This document shows, piece by piece, positions 13,000 to 24,659 of a DNA stretch of 64,000 bases. The position numbers and the translations under genes are program-made. The notes beneath the pieces are model-generated. The model was not told where the DNA came from. It was given only the letters and a program-made list of their open reading frames with translations, and ran no database searches. The DNA comes from Nageia nagi (lineage: Eukaryota; Pinophyta), in contig JBITNC010000001.1 in the NCBI GenBank assembly GCA_050084985.1, positions 208,878,001 through 208,942,000 of the forward strand, given 5' to 3'. Each line of letters starts with the position of its first letter. The stretch's first letter is position 1.

Positions 13000-14330
13000 T
13001 CACATGGTCACATGGTGATATGCCTGGACATAATCCTAATTTAGTAGTACATAATCTTGGTATAAAGGAAGGTGTAAAACCTATTGAATAAAAGCTATGA
13101 AGAATGCATATTAAAATTGCCTTGGTGGTAAAAGAAGATTTGCAAAAGCTTTTAGAAGCTAATTTTATTCATCCAATTGATTATTTAGATTGGATTTCTA
13201 ATATGGTACTAGTTAAGAAATCCATTGGAAAGATTTAAATATGCATAGATTTTAGAGACCTAAATACAACATACCCTAAGGATGAGTTCATGGATGAGTT
13301 TTCAAGATACAACCAAATTAAGGTAGCATCAAAAGACCAACATAAAACCACATTCATAGCACCATGGGTAACATTTTGTTACAAAATAATGTCCTTTGGA
13401 TTAAAGAATGTTGGAGCTACCTATAAAATAGCCATGACATACATATTCCATGATTACATGCGTGATATCATAGAAGATTATGTAGATAATATACTAGCTA
13501 AATAAAAAATATGAGAAAATCATCCTAAAGAGCTTATCAAAATATTTGATAAGTTATTAGAACATAAGATTCAATTAAACCCAAAGAAATGTTTTTTGAG
13601 GTAATATATAAGAAGTTACTAGATTTCATTATTTCTAAGAGAGGAATTGAAATAGAACCTAACAAAATAAAATCAATAATGGATATGTCACCTCTCTTAA
13701 ATAAAAAGGAACTATAAAGTTTATAGTCTAAGTTACATGCTATAATATATTTTATTTCTTAATTGTTAGACAAATGTAAACCTTTTAATTAACTTTTGAA
13801 TAAAGGTATTATCTTTCATTGGGGAAATGAAAAACAAGAACTATTTGATGAAATTAAATATTATCTTATTTCACCACCTATTATAGTACCACCTCTAGAG
13901 AACTATTCTTATTGTATATATCATCTATAGAAATAGCCTTAGGAACCATGCTTTCTAAAAAGAATAAAAATAGTAAAGAACAAGCAATATATTATCTTAG
14001 TTAAACTTTGGTTGGCAATGAGATTAAATACATATATTTAGAAATGTTATGTTAAGTAATAGTATTCATAACCAAAATTTAAGACATTACATGCTAAACC
14101 ATACCACATATGTAATTACTAAAGTAGACCCTTTGAAATATATAATGAATAAAACTTATCAAAATGTAAGAACATCTAAATGGATCATGCATTTAACTAA
14201 ATTTCACTTGCTCTTTGTAAGTTAGAAATCAATCAAAGGATAATTCATAATAGACTATGTCACTGAAGCACCATTATCTAATGATAATCCATTCATTATA
14301 GAATTACCAAATGAACATGTATTCCAATTA
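13000..14330 (+). pseudogene. Element B reverse transcriptase and first RNase H
   Basis: RT copies element RNA into DNA and RNase H removes the RNA. RT is recognised by 'VKEDLQKLLEANFIHPIDYL' (approach to the palm), 'ICIDFRDLNTTYPKDEF', 'YNQIKVASKDQHKTTFIAP' and 'FGLKNVGATYKIAMTYIF'. The catalytic box reads YVDN instead of YVDD, and about 20 residues between PKDEF and the 'DGFSGYNQ'-like segment are missing. The RNase H domain of RT follows (about 13900-14100: IALGTMLSKKNKNSKEQAIYYL, interrupted by stops). Frames change several times. This is an inactive copy of a Tat-type Pol. Confidence 0.8.
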
Positions 14331-14339
14331 GATGAAATG

Positions 14340-14970
14340 GAAATTCCTATAGAATTTGAAGAAGATTGAGATATGGTAATATATTTTTATGGATAGAGAT
14401 GTGAATGAAGTGGTGGTGTAGGTGTTGTATTCATTACACCCCATGGGATTACCATACCCTATTAATTTAAACTTAACTTTTTTTATGTGAAAAATAATGC
14501 TAAGTATGAAGCCTTAATCTTAACTATTAAAATCACTATAAAATTAAATTTGAAAAAATTCAATTTTATTGGTGATTTGTTGTTAATCATAAATCAAGTT
14601 AAATAAATCTTATTGTATAAGGAATCTTTGCTAAAAAATATAAGAGATTAGTATATAATATCCTATCATCTTTTGAAAAATATGATTTAGAGGCAACATC
14701 ATGATCAACTAATAGATTTGTTGATGCTATGGCTTACATTAGATCTTTTATGCTCACAAATACTAATCAAAAAATGATCCCTTTTGAAATCATCCAAATC
14801 ACTCAATCTTTAATAGAATCAAATGAAGTTGAACATATAGTCCTAGACATTGCAATGGAAGATAAAAATTTGTGGCATATGCAATTATTCAGATTCTTAA
14901 GAAACATAGTATTACCTAAATACTTAACAAAATCATCTAGGAAAGCATTCAAAATAAATGCTTTTTAATT
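14340..14970 (+). pseudogene. Element B second, archaeal-type RNase H
   Basis: A second RNase H follows the RT-linked one: 'GGVGVVFITPHGITIPY', 'KNNAKYEALILTIKITI' and 'FNFIGDLLLIINQVK' correspond to the G-x-G, N-x-A-E-Y-E-A-L and G-D-S motifs of the archaeal-type RNase H that marks the Tat lineage. The first catalytic Asp of 'DG' is Tyr (FYG), the Glu of AEYEAL is Lys at the first position, and GDS is GDL. Order RT, RNase H, archaeal RNase H, integrase is the usual Tat/Ogre arrangement and contrasts with element A. Confidence 0.75.
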
Positions 14971-16090
14971 TTGTATGATAGTAGATATCTTATACCATAG
15001 GGGATTTGAAAAAATATTGCTCAAATGTTTAGAATGGGCTAATTCATAAATTGCTATTTCATGTGCACATGATGGAAGTTTTGAAGGACATTTTAGTAGC
15101 TCCATAATTATAAAATAATTAATGCATATGGGATATTATTAGCATACTATGGAATTTCATTATATGGAATATGTTAGAAAGTGTGTTAAATATCAACCTT
15201 CACATACATTACAATCCATGCAATCATTATGGCCCTTTTCCAAAATAGGTTAAATCTCTCCTATTTCCTTAAAAGGACATAAGTTTATAATAACTACTAT
15301 AAAATATTTTACAAAATGGGTAGAATCCATCCCTATGGTTTCAATAAAGGGACCAAAGATAGTAGAATTCATACAAAACCATATATGTCATTTTGGAGTT
15401 CTATCTCAAATTATCATTGATAATGGTAAAAACTTCAAAAATAAGGAAGTTCAATCTTTATGTAAAGGATATCATATTCAATTAAGCTTCTTAAACCCTT
15501 ATTATCCTTAAGGTAATGGTCAAGAAAAATCCATAAAAAAAACTATCCATAGTATTTTATTAAAAACTATTGATGACTCCCATTAAGATTAGCATGCAAA
15601 AATTCCATATGCATTATGGGCTTATCGAACTAGTATTTGAACTCCTACTAGGGAAATCCTATTTTTCTTAGTTTATGGGGAAGAAGTAGTATTACCTTTG
15701 GAAATAGAAATTCCTTCTCTTTGTATTTATTTACAATATTATATCACATATGAAGTGACTCATCAAATAAGATTAGATCAATTACTACTTCTAGATGAAA
15801 AAAGATTCAATGCATTAGAACATTTATGTACTTATCAAAATCATATTAAACATGCTTTTGATAAAAAGGTTAGAATTCATGATTTTAATATAGGAGATTT
15901 TATTTTAAAAGAAAACTAATAAACTTCTCAAATGGAAAGACAACTTCATGAAAAGTTTTCTCCTAACTGGTTAGGCCCCTATATTATTAAAAGAAAATTT
16001 GGATCTAGAGCTTATCATTTAGTTGATATGGAAGGTAATGAAGAGTGTGAACCTATAAATATCATGCACCTTCATCCTTTCTATAGTTAG
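14971..16090 (+). pseudogene. Element B integrase
   Basis: Integrase inserts the cDNA into the genome. Visible are the zinc-binding remnant ('HYMEYVRKCVKYQ'), the catalytic core start 'LKGHKFIITTIKYFTKWVES', 'IIDNGKNFKNKEV' (second catalytic Asp), and 'NPYYPQGNGQEKSIK' with a TAA at the Gln and the Glu near its normal place. Then comes the C-terminal part 'GDFILKEN', 'FSPNWLGPYIIKRKFGSRAYHLVDMEGN', ending HPFYS at the TAG 16088-16090. The C-terminal 'NWLGPY.I....G...Y.L...G' box is typical of Gypsy integrases. Several stops; inactive. Confidence 0.85.
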
Positions 16091-16201
16091 TAATTTTTTT
16101 TAATCAAAAATTGTATATATTGTAAATAAGTTTTTTAGTTCAAAAATAACAATAGTACTTTTCTTGAGACTTATACATATTTAACGTATTTGAAATAGAA
16201 A

Positions 16202-17670
16202 ATGGCATCAAAAAAGAGCAAAAGCATCCACTTGATTGTAGATCAAAGAGGCATTCAATAAACATATTGGTAAAAGAAACTTTAGATATTGGGATATAAC
16301 CAAATTATCCCTATATGTTTCATTTAGTAATAGGAATTTCCTCCATCTACCTATTAATTTACAAAGATCCCTAGCCTTAAACATATCACCAAAAAGATAT
16401 CAAGGATGGGAGATAAGTGTTCAAGGAGATAATCTAGAAATCTATGTAGATAAATCCATGTATCACTTGAGTCATACACATTATTTAACTCAAGTTTGTA
16501 TGATAAACTTGTATCAATATTAGCCTACATTAGTACCTAGGATCATAATTGATTATTTTTTCAACAATTGGATCCAAGATAGAGTGATTAATACTTGGTT
16601 GAATGAGGATTTCTTATTTACATGGGTTGACCAAATGACAAGAGAAATTTATCACCATAATATTATCTATAACATTTATATAGTGTTTGTTTGTAAGCCT
16701 TAATAATAAATTAGATGTATGTAAAAGATTTATCAGTATTTTTCTCTAGTATGGTCAAGGTTTTCTAATCCTCCTCCATGCAATAGTCAAATAAGAGCCT
16801 TAATACTAAGAAATCTAAAAAGTAATGAATAAACACAATTATTAGCTAATCCTATGGGTTATGATTTTATAGAAAGATATCCCAAATATCACTATATACA
16901 AGCTTTGAGAAAGTGTCCTTACACTAATATATCCTAGCTCTTTACTTTACCAAAGGAAATTCAAGAAGTTATAGCCATGAATTTTTATAATCAATGAGGA
17001 ACTAATATATGGGACCTAAAAATTAATGATTTGAAAGAAACCATTGAGCTATAAGAAAATGATATATGGATGGAAATTGAATCCCTAACAAATTAGATCC
17101 ACCTATTTTGCTTAGATTGGCCTTATGAAAGACCCAAGATGTTGTTAAACTATGTGGATCATATGACCCCTTAATGCTATGGGATTTCATTCTCCCTAAC
17201 TAAACTTATCAATGACTTGGTTTTGGACTATAATACCCATTCAATTCAACACAATGAAACCATATATGATTATAGTTCACTATTTAGTAAACATTATTAT
17301 GAAAATAATCCAACTAATATAAAATTAGGGTTTTAAAGGACCTTCAAATGCTTTAACCAAAGAAAGAGTGAGGTTGTAGTTAAACTAATGAAACTTGAGT
17401 ATGTCCACTATCTCATTTAGAGTGTGATCCCCCTCACATCATTACTTCCCCCTTGATCTTTGTAGTCTTTAAAAATTCCATCTCACCTTCCACTTCTTAA
17501 GAATGATGAGAGCTCAACATCATTGATCAAGCCAAAACACATTATTAAGAACTTTAAGCATTATCCACCTATCTTGCCACTCATTTTGTATCCCATCAAT
17601 ATCAACCATCCATTATAGGACCAAGACCTACTCATTTTTTAGTTTAATCTCCACACTTCTATTTCTTGAG
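16202..17670 (+). pseudogene. Element B sense extra ORF 1, unknown protein
   Basis: About 110 bp after integrase a new frame starts MASKKSKSIHLIVDQRGIQ and, after one frame change near 16290, runs for about 450 codons with almost only TAG/TAA at likely Gln positions. Segments include RYWDITKLSLYVSFSNRNFL, VCMINLYQYQPTLVP, WIQDRVINTWLNEDF, PYERPKMLLNYVDHMTP and a Pro-rich tail LPLLKNDESST...HYPPILPLIL. I do not recognise a family. Long frame-keeping despite heavy deamination shows it was a real gene of the element. No transmembrane or catalytic signature is visible. Position between integrase and 3' LTR matches the extra ORFs known from Tat/Ogre elements. Confidence 0.55.
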
Positions 17671-17926
17671 TCATAAAGATTGGGTTATTTGTAAAAAATA
17701 AGGGAATCATTATCATTATGAAGTTATAAAATAGTTTTTTATCTTAAAAAATAAAAAATATAATCAATAAAAATACATGTAAATAATTCAAAAAATTGTT
17801 AAAAAGTTTTCTTATATGAATAAATGTGTATGTCCATTTTTTTTATCTTGAAAAAACTTTTTACAAAATTCTAAAAAACATTTGCATTTGACATTGCAAG
17901 TGATTGGTTTGCATACATCTAGCATC

Positions 17927-18616
17927 ATGAGTCATCCACATTGCCTTAGTCCTCATACCTATCAACACAAGGGGTATTCACACTATGATGCTCCTATACC
18001 ATGGGAATTGACACCCTTTTGCATTTCCTAGTCACCCTATACATTTTTCAATGGCCCTATAGCAAACCCTATCCAAGTTCTAAAGTTAGATCAAGATCAT
18101 TTTCACTACTTTTTTGAGAGTATACAACATTAGATTTTGCCTATGGAATCCTTAACCATTTCTCTAGAAAATTGTAATAGGGCATTAGATGCCCTTAAAA
18201 AATCTCATTAGATATATATGTTTATTGACCACCAACCTTATTGGGGAACCTATATAAACTATGATATACATGATGAAATATTTCTCTAAAATCTCATCTG
18301 CATGCTTTATTGACTTGATTTTATATGGAGGATTATGATTGATGCTCTTGTTACCTCTTTGGTAGTTAGATTTATTAAGTTCTATGGGTTGCATATTTTA
18401 TATCCTAAAGAAGATATTTTTGATGATGTCACCATAGCCTATCTATTATCTATAAACCTTTGGAGTTGGGATTTCATGTTATCCATGTCTATCACCTATG
18501 GTTCTATGCATTGGGTCATTGATCATACCATTCACACCCATTGTCATTTTCATCCTTTCACTCATGATGGTTTGATGCAAATTTTTATTCATTTAAGAAA
18601 CATTTTAAAAAAATAA
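17927..18616 (+). pseudogene. Element B sense extra ORF 2, unknown protein
   Basis: One frame of 230 codons (ATG 17927, TAA ending 18616) broken only by TAG, TAA and TGA codons explainable as Gln, Arg or Trp. It begins MSHPHCLSPHTYQHKGYSHY, continues FHYFFESIQH and NCNRALDALKKSH, and ends with a His- and aromatic-rich part IDALVTSLVVRFIKFYGLHI...HTHCHFHPF. I recognise no family. It could be the second exon of ORF 1 or a separate gene; the 250 bp between them are AT-rich. The last 90 codons are free of stops. Confidence 0.5.
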
Positions 18617-20060
18617 AATAAAATACAAAAACATTTAAAAAAATACAAAAAATTCAAAAATTCATAAAAAATATAAAACCATAAAGATCAAAACAAAATG
18701 TATATATGTATATATACTTTGAAGATATACTTTTGAAGCATCTTGGCTACTAGATGCACTACCCTTATGTTCATTTCACTCCACTCTATTCATAAATGTT
18801 TAGTCCTTCACCTTGAATGTCATAGTTATTAAATATAAATTATTATAAGGGAGGTGACTAATTAAGTTATATGTATCCATATATCATACATACATCCATA
18901 TAATATTTATCTATATATATAGTTTTATTTACAAATAAAGTAGGAAATAAATACTCTATCCATGCTTGGTTTTTTTTGAAAAATATTATGTTGAAATTTC
19001 AAAAACTTAGGATGGTAAAAAGACATAACTATGATATATAGCAGTGCAATAATAGGCTCATACATTTTTTGCATTAAGATCTTAAAATAATCAAGAATTG
19101 AATATTTCTTGAGTATAAATGTGAGTATGGTTCTCTTTATTTTTGCTTCATTCTAAACCCAATACTTAAGATAGGAGAAAAAGAAACAAAAAAAAAAAGA
19201 GAAAGAGAAGAAAATAAGATGTAGAATTATTGGGCTATTATAGTATCCTCTATTAGGGCTATGGAAGCTTGCCTAGTAATAGAGAAAGGTTGTAACTAGA
19301 TCAAGGGGTTAGCCTTCACCAAGGCTATGGAAATTTTTTGGTAGTGAAGCATACCTTACAAAAATAAAAATCATATCTCACAATTTATAATCTTAGGGTA
19401 TTTAGTTTGCAAATGTTAGGAGAAGAAAAGGAATATCATTGCACACACATGAGTTTATGGTAAAATTAAATATATTATGACCTTATTTTATATCATACCT
19501 TGTAGATGAGATCAAAGTAAAAGATTAATTAACTAAATTTGGTATTAAAGGTGTTATTCATTACACTTCTTTATTTATACATTCATTCATTTCATACCAT
19601 CATTATTATTATTATAAAACTTGATAAATTACCAAAGCATTAAGATTGATGTCTAAGTTATTATGTCATTCATAAAAATATTAGGTCATTTAAAGTTTCA
19701 TACATTTTACATTCATATACCATTTGTCCATGTACATCTATGTGTATCCATTGTTACATCCATAAAGTATTTTATAAATATTGTGTATGTTTTACATCCA
19801 TACATTCATATTATTCATGATATTACACATGTTTATACCATTATATTATGTTCAAAACCATGTATAAAAGTAGTGAAGGAAATATAAAATGATGCATCTA
19901 ATTCTATTTTACAAATCAAATCTTATTATTAAAATATATCACTCCTATATAAATATAAATATCAATTTGTATTTATGAAACATATCATAAATAAGGTCTT
20001 AAAATTAAATGAAAACATGAAAAATAAACTCCCATACATTTCCATTCTAAACACATACAT
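18617..20060. other. Element B non-coding 3' region shared with element G
   Basis: No coding potential seen. Read on the minus strand it matches 63400-64000 on the plus strand (element G). Shared landmarks are a GGATGTATGAAAC-like block, TAAAGAAGTGTAATGAATAA, GTGTGTGCAATGATATTC-like text, and AAGGTATGCTTCACTACCAA against AAGGTATACCTCATTGCTAA. This places both copies downstream of their PMD genes. A purine-rich run lies at about 19175-19215. Confidence 0.7.
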
Positions 20061-20064
20061 TATA

Positions 20065-20066
<2 letters not shown>

Positions 20067-20150
<84 letters not shown>
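20067..20150. repeat. (TA)n(TG)n compound microsatellite
   Basis: Uninterrupted TA repeats run to about 20111, then TG repeats to 20150. Element G has the same CA-then-TA order at 63404-63455 when read in the PMD direction, so the microsatellite seed was present in the ancestral element. Frames running through it on both strands are artefacts. Confidence 0.95.
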
Positions 20151-20151
<1 letters not shown>

Positions 20152-20399
20152 TGTATAACAAAGTGTCTACCACATAAGCCATCCATCCCATCTATCTAGA
20201 AAAAATAACCATCAATCATGACTACCATGATCTAAAAAATAGATAAGGTCATAAAAAAAAGCCTACAAATAACATGTATAAACATATAAAATGATCATGC
20301 CCTCCATGATCTCAAAAAGTAAATAACATAGTATGATAAAACTCATAATCCTAACATGAAATATATCTAACATGAAATATAAAAATAAGTAACTCCATT

Positions 20400-22596
20400 A
20401 CTAAAATACCTTTATGAGCGACCCTCTCCACCATCTATAGGACTACCAACTTTGCCCTATCTAGGGTGAGTAGTTCCCATTAAACTTGTAGGACTTATAG
20501 CCCAAGTTGCTCTACAAATCTTAGATGATCCCACAGGGTGTTGTGAAGAAATACCACCTATCTTAATATGATTTTAAGATGTAATAGGTCTAATAACCCT
20601 ACCCTAAGTACTGGTAGTTTGCTAAACTCCACTAGGTTCTTGATAAATTGAGATATTTATAGGGATATTTATGATAGGAGGGAGTAGATAGAGCATACTA
20701 GGAATGTATGAATGTACCCCTATCAACCATGTCTAAAAAATAAAGGAGTAATAATCCCTCTACTAAATAATCCCCTAAATAAGTACTAATGGTTAACTAA
20801 CTCCCCTTGAAGATGTACTAGCTTTTCTAGCCTATGAAAAGGCTCAAATCTCATCCCTCTCTTGGTGATATCTTTCTCTCTTAGCTTAATATTGATACAT
20901 ATAGGTACTAATATGAGAAACCTAGTATCTCAACTCATATATATCTCCCAAGAGTGCATCAATGCTAGGTACCTATGGAGGAGGAGCTCCACCTCCCCTC
21001 ACACTTTTGGTATAAATATCTACTTTAGTCTCCTCACCTCAACTAGATATGTGCTATAGCTCATACACTAACTTCTTGTCAACCACCTACTCCTCAATCC
21101 TCTCCTCACCCATTTGCTCCTCAACATACTCCCTAGCATTGATAGTTACCTCAAGTTTAGCTACTTATTGGTGTACTCTAGGATCTCATGCATCACTATC
21201 ATCAACCTCTAGCTCCACCTACCACCAAGAATTGAAATCCTTAATCAAATCCACATTATTAGCACCTCCATCCTTTATTAAGGGCTCCTCCTATGTAGGA
21301 TCTAGCTCTACATAAACTAGGGGCTAAATCCCCTTAATTTGTAGCTCACCTTATCTCAAAAAATGTAGAGGTACTAGTGGAACTTCCTACACCAAACCAA
21401 ATTAATGATGCACATTCTCAAAGTAGTACTCTAAGAACTTAGTGCATTGATCACTAAGAATGTGAGCCTACCTAATGCCCATTAACTATGCTATTAGCTC
21501 ATCCCAAACTAGGTAACCATTATAAGGTTGAAACATCACCTAGTTTACATTGATGTGAGTGATCATTCTTTGATAATATGTGACATTTCATAGAATTCCA
21601 TTTGAAGGATGAGTGTAAAAGTCCTCTTTCCAACTCATGATATCAGTTGGATAAGTCAAATGGGTATCAAAATTAGGTATTAGAAGCCCCAAAGGATTAG
21701 CTACATGGATATGTTCATAGGCCCATGTCTGAAGAGTAATAATGACTAATAATAAAGCTCTATGTCCTAAAGAATAAAAAAATAACCCCTAATATATTTG
21801 GGATAACAATGTGGGATTCCAAGCATATATTATCCCTTACTACAACATATTAGCCACTACATGTAAGAAAGACCAAGGAAACCTCCCACTAATACTATCT
21901 AGGAGAGCATAACACTAGATAAGCAACATCAAATAGGAGGCTTTAAGGAGACATTGCTTATCATTGTTCAAATACCTAGAGTATGGAAGACCCATAAAAA
22001 ACATCTCACTTATAACTCCATCAACTGCACCTACCCCATAGACCACTACAATATTAACATGCATTAACTCTCAATCTAATGCATGCTAAATCTATTAACC
22101 TTGAATAGGTAAATGATATAAATAATGGATGTCCTCTACCTTAATAGTCATCTTCCTAATAGGAAGATGGAAGTTACAAGTCAAGGAATCCCATCTCCCT
22201 AACAAGGTCACCAATAATGGATAATACCAATGAATATAGCCAATGTAGGGCCCAACTCTAAATCTAACAACATGAAGAAAAGTTCAATATACAAAAATCA
22301 ATAAAATATGGCCATCCCCAATTATATGAGGATATCTCCCTCTAGGCTCAAATATGTCATGAATCTAACAATAATTAATAATAATATAAGTAAAAAAATA
22401 ATTATTTTATCTAAAGCAAAATATCAATGATTAGCTGATTAGAGTTTAGAATCCAATAAAATATTCTTAAGTGTTCTAAGGTTTCTATTTTTTTAAAATA
22501 GAGTAAAATTGAATTAATAAAAAAAAATTAAAAAGAGGGTTTTTAAACACCTACCTTTCTCTCATGGGCCTCTTGTATGGTGTTTGGCATCTTCAT
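20400..22596 (-). pseudogene. Element B antisense plant mobile domain (PMD) gene
   Basis: PMD proteins (Pfam Plant mobile domain) are found in plant transposons and in the host silencing factors MAIN and MAIL1. Exon 1 is 22596-22555 (MKMPNTIQEAHERK, phase 0), ending AAAG/GTAGGT. A 190-bp intron ends TTGTTAG at 22365. Exon 2 starts at 22364 in phase 0 and stays in one frame for about 470 codons to near 20950. Diagnostic segments are RWDSLTCNFHLPIRKMTIKV, EDIHYLYHLPIQG, 'ASYLMLLI', and TLQTWAYEHIHVANP. An acidic part (VELEVDDSDA, EEQMGEERIEE) and a coiled coil (ALLGDIYELRY, AKRERYHQERDEI) follow, then a Ser/Gly/Pro tail to about 20.4 kb. Stops are TAG, TAA and TGA in place of Gln, Arg or Trp. 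The gene runs opposite to the element. Exact 3' end and any further introns are uncertain. Confidence 0.8.
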
Positions 22597-23118
22597 GGTG
22601 GCATCCTAACTCACAAGAGTGGTGAAAATGACAAACATAGGGTCAAACTCTAAAAAAGTGGGGTAGTGTAGTCAAAGAGCTTCAACTAGCCACTAAAATG
22701 TCAATAAGAAAGTAATAAAAAATCTTTTTATTTTTAAACCCTCACATAGTTTAATGCTAATGATTTATTATAAAGAATCAATGATGCTTACAAATCACCA
22801 ATGGCCTAAAAAATCATTAAAAAATTCTAAAAATAAAAAAATATCAAATAAACTTGAAAAGAAAAAATGCATTTAAGCCTTCCATTTTAGCACTTTGATA
22901 CATATATTATTTATTATTTTTTCCAAAATTAAAAAAAAATGAATGAAAAAATGACAAATCGAGTTATTAAAATCTCTTCCTTGCATAAACTCAACTTAGG
23001 ATCATGATAAAAATATAAGACACTTAAAATCCTCATTCTCAAAAATCCAAATGAAATACCTATGCTCAAGGTCCCTTATGAGGTAACATCAAGAAAATTA
23101 TCTTTCATACATCATGTA

Positions 23119-23188
<70 letters not shown>

Positions 23189-23798
23189 AAAATATATTTA
23201 TAAAACCTTTAAAATTAAAAAATATATGTCAAAGGAAAAATCAATATGAGTTCTCTACTTGTTAAATTAATTTAAAGCCAAGTGTTTTTGGAGAAACTAA
23301 AACTCTTGAGTAACTCTAAATTTAAAAAATGATCCTTTTTTAATAGAGAAATGAAGGACAACTTTGGATGTGATTAAAATTGTTAGATGAACATTTGCAT
23401 AAGGTTATTAAGTAATTTGCTTTTTGGGATAAGAGTAGAATGATCAAAGATTTGTATTCATAAGGGAGCTTCTTTATCACATGCTAGCTATGGCATACAC
23501 CTAATGGCTAAGACTTCATCTATATCCACCCAACATAGCATAATGGTATAGTGATAACTACTTGATTTATACCTTGTACTACAACCCTTATTACCATCAA
23601 AAAGTGTTAAATACAAAAGAAAAAACAATAGATTTAGTCATAATCCATTCACTTAGATTTAGCTTATTCATAGAGAATAAGTTAATTCAAAACTTTGACC
23701 TAAGATCAAGGAAAATAAGTCCAATACTTGATTATACCACCTCTTATATAGGCTTAGTTTTTTGAAATAATCCCCACCTATAAAATGTTGGGTATTTT
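22597..23798. other. Element B region between PMD 5' end and 3' LTR
   Basis: 1.2 kb without a gene. It would hold the antisense PMD promoter. It contains a long TA repeat at about 23122-23188 and palindrome-like words similar to those of the LTR (GCTAATGATTTATT, AATCACCAATGGCC near 22750-22805). The plus-strand frame through the TA run is an artefact. The equivalent places in elements F and G hold tandem repeats. Confidence 0.6.
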
Positions 23799-23813
23799 AA
23801 AAAAGAGGCAAAA
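23799..23813 (+). other. Element B polypurine tract
   Basis: AAAAAAGAGGCAAAA directly before TGTAGACACC. Polypurine tracts prime plus-strand DNA synthesis and mark the 5' edge of a 3' LTR. It defines the orientation of B independently of the coding content. Confidence 0.7.
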
Positions 23814-24655
23814 TGTAGACACCTAAAAATGACCTCTCTTTTGATAAATGAAAGAAGAGAGTAAAAATTTAAGTAAATAGTAAAGTTTGCTTAAATCTTG
23901 CTGATCACTGGTGATCCAATACAATCATTGATAATTATTTTTGATCACTAGTGCCTAATATGTAATCACTAGAGATCTTGAAAATACAAAATACAAAGAA
24001 AAAAATAGAAAAATCAAACACCTAAAGAAATAAGCTAATGGATAAAGGATGAGTCATCCTTGATCCTATAATTTCTTTACATGGATATAACTTGTGAAAA
24101 GACTAGATGAGATTTTTATCCCCATCCTTGCCTCCAAAATAACAACTTTAGCTTCCTTGGACAATATATAAATATGAACTCTCCCAAAGAGAAAAAGATA
24201 TAATAATTTGAAGATTAAATGTAACCTTATGCTACTGAATTACATCTAGATTGCTAAGTACATTGCATATACTATTTTTTAATGCATGTTCATTTCATGT
24301 TTAGTTATTATAATTTCATAGCATGAGCAAGTATATTTTGATGGGTTATTTTTTATGTATGTGTAGGATTACATGACTAGCAACTGATTAGAGAAAAGAG
24401 GAGCTAAGGAGTCAATAAAAAAGAAGTAATTAATATTATTCTATTTCTTATATAGGTTTTAAAGCATTACTTAAAGCTTGTAGATAGTGGCAAACAAGGC
24501 CTCTAAGAGGTCCATATCATCTATTACACTTAATCCCTCCATTCAAGGTAAACTTGTAATCAAAATTAAGGTTTATACCAAAGATCAATAAAGAGTTTTG
24601 TTGGTTGTAGCATCTCTTATTTTGCATGCTTGTAGGGTTATTTTTTGGGTAAGCA
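23814..24655 (+). repeat. Element B 3' LTR
   Basis: Direct copy of 5706-6548. TATA box TATATAAATATG at 24165-24176; near-palindromes GATCACTGGTGATC at 23903-23916 and TGATCACTAGTGC near 23942. It ends GGTAAGCA (or three bases later). The right flank returns to minus-strand coding sequence of element A. Confidence 0.85.
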
Positions 24656-24659
24656 ACAT

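Larger units (their letters stand above)
5706..24655 (+). mobile_element. Element B: 18.9-kb Tat/Ogre-like Ty3/Gypsy retrotransposon with antisense PMD gene
   Basis: Two direct LTRs of about 843 bp begin TGTAGACACCTAAAAATGAC and bracket, in order: primer site, leader, gag, protease, RT, RNase H, second (archaeal-type) RNase H, integrase, two sense extra ORFs, an antisense plant-mobile-domain gene, a polypurine tract and the 3' LTR. Domain order, great length and extra ORFs match the Tat/Ogre lineage. LTRs are clearly diverged (around 20% in the first 140 bp by eye), so the element is old. The 3' end is 24655 if it closes at GTAAGCA, or 24658. I could not find a convincing target duplication: the left flank is CCTTT, the right flank ACATC or TCTAT. 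Confidence 0.85.

Noticed and set aside
13290-13505. Independent small gene of 71 codons
   Set aside because: It is the open part of the element B reverse transcriptase between stops.
19962-20199. Frames on both strands with Tyr-Ile and Val-Cys or Thr-His runs
   Set aside because: Microsatellite (TA)n(TG)n read as protein.
21049-21315. Ser/Thr-rich plus-strand frame
   Set aside because: Shadow of the acidic segment of the antisense PMD gene of element B.
23530-23600. tRNA-like segment (CATAATGGTATAGTGATAAC resembles a tRNA A box)
   Set aside because: No matching B box, no acceptor stem pairing and no anticodon arm; lies in non-coding sequence before the B 3' LTR.
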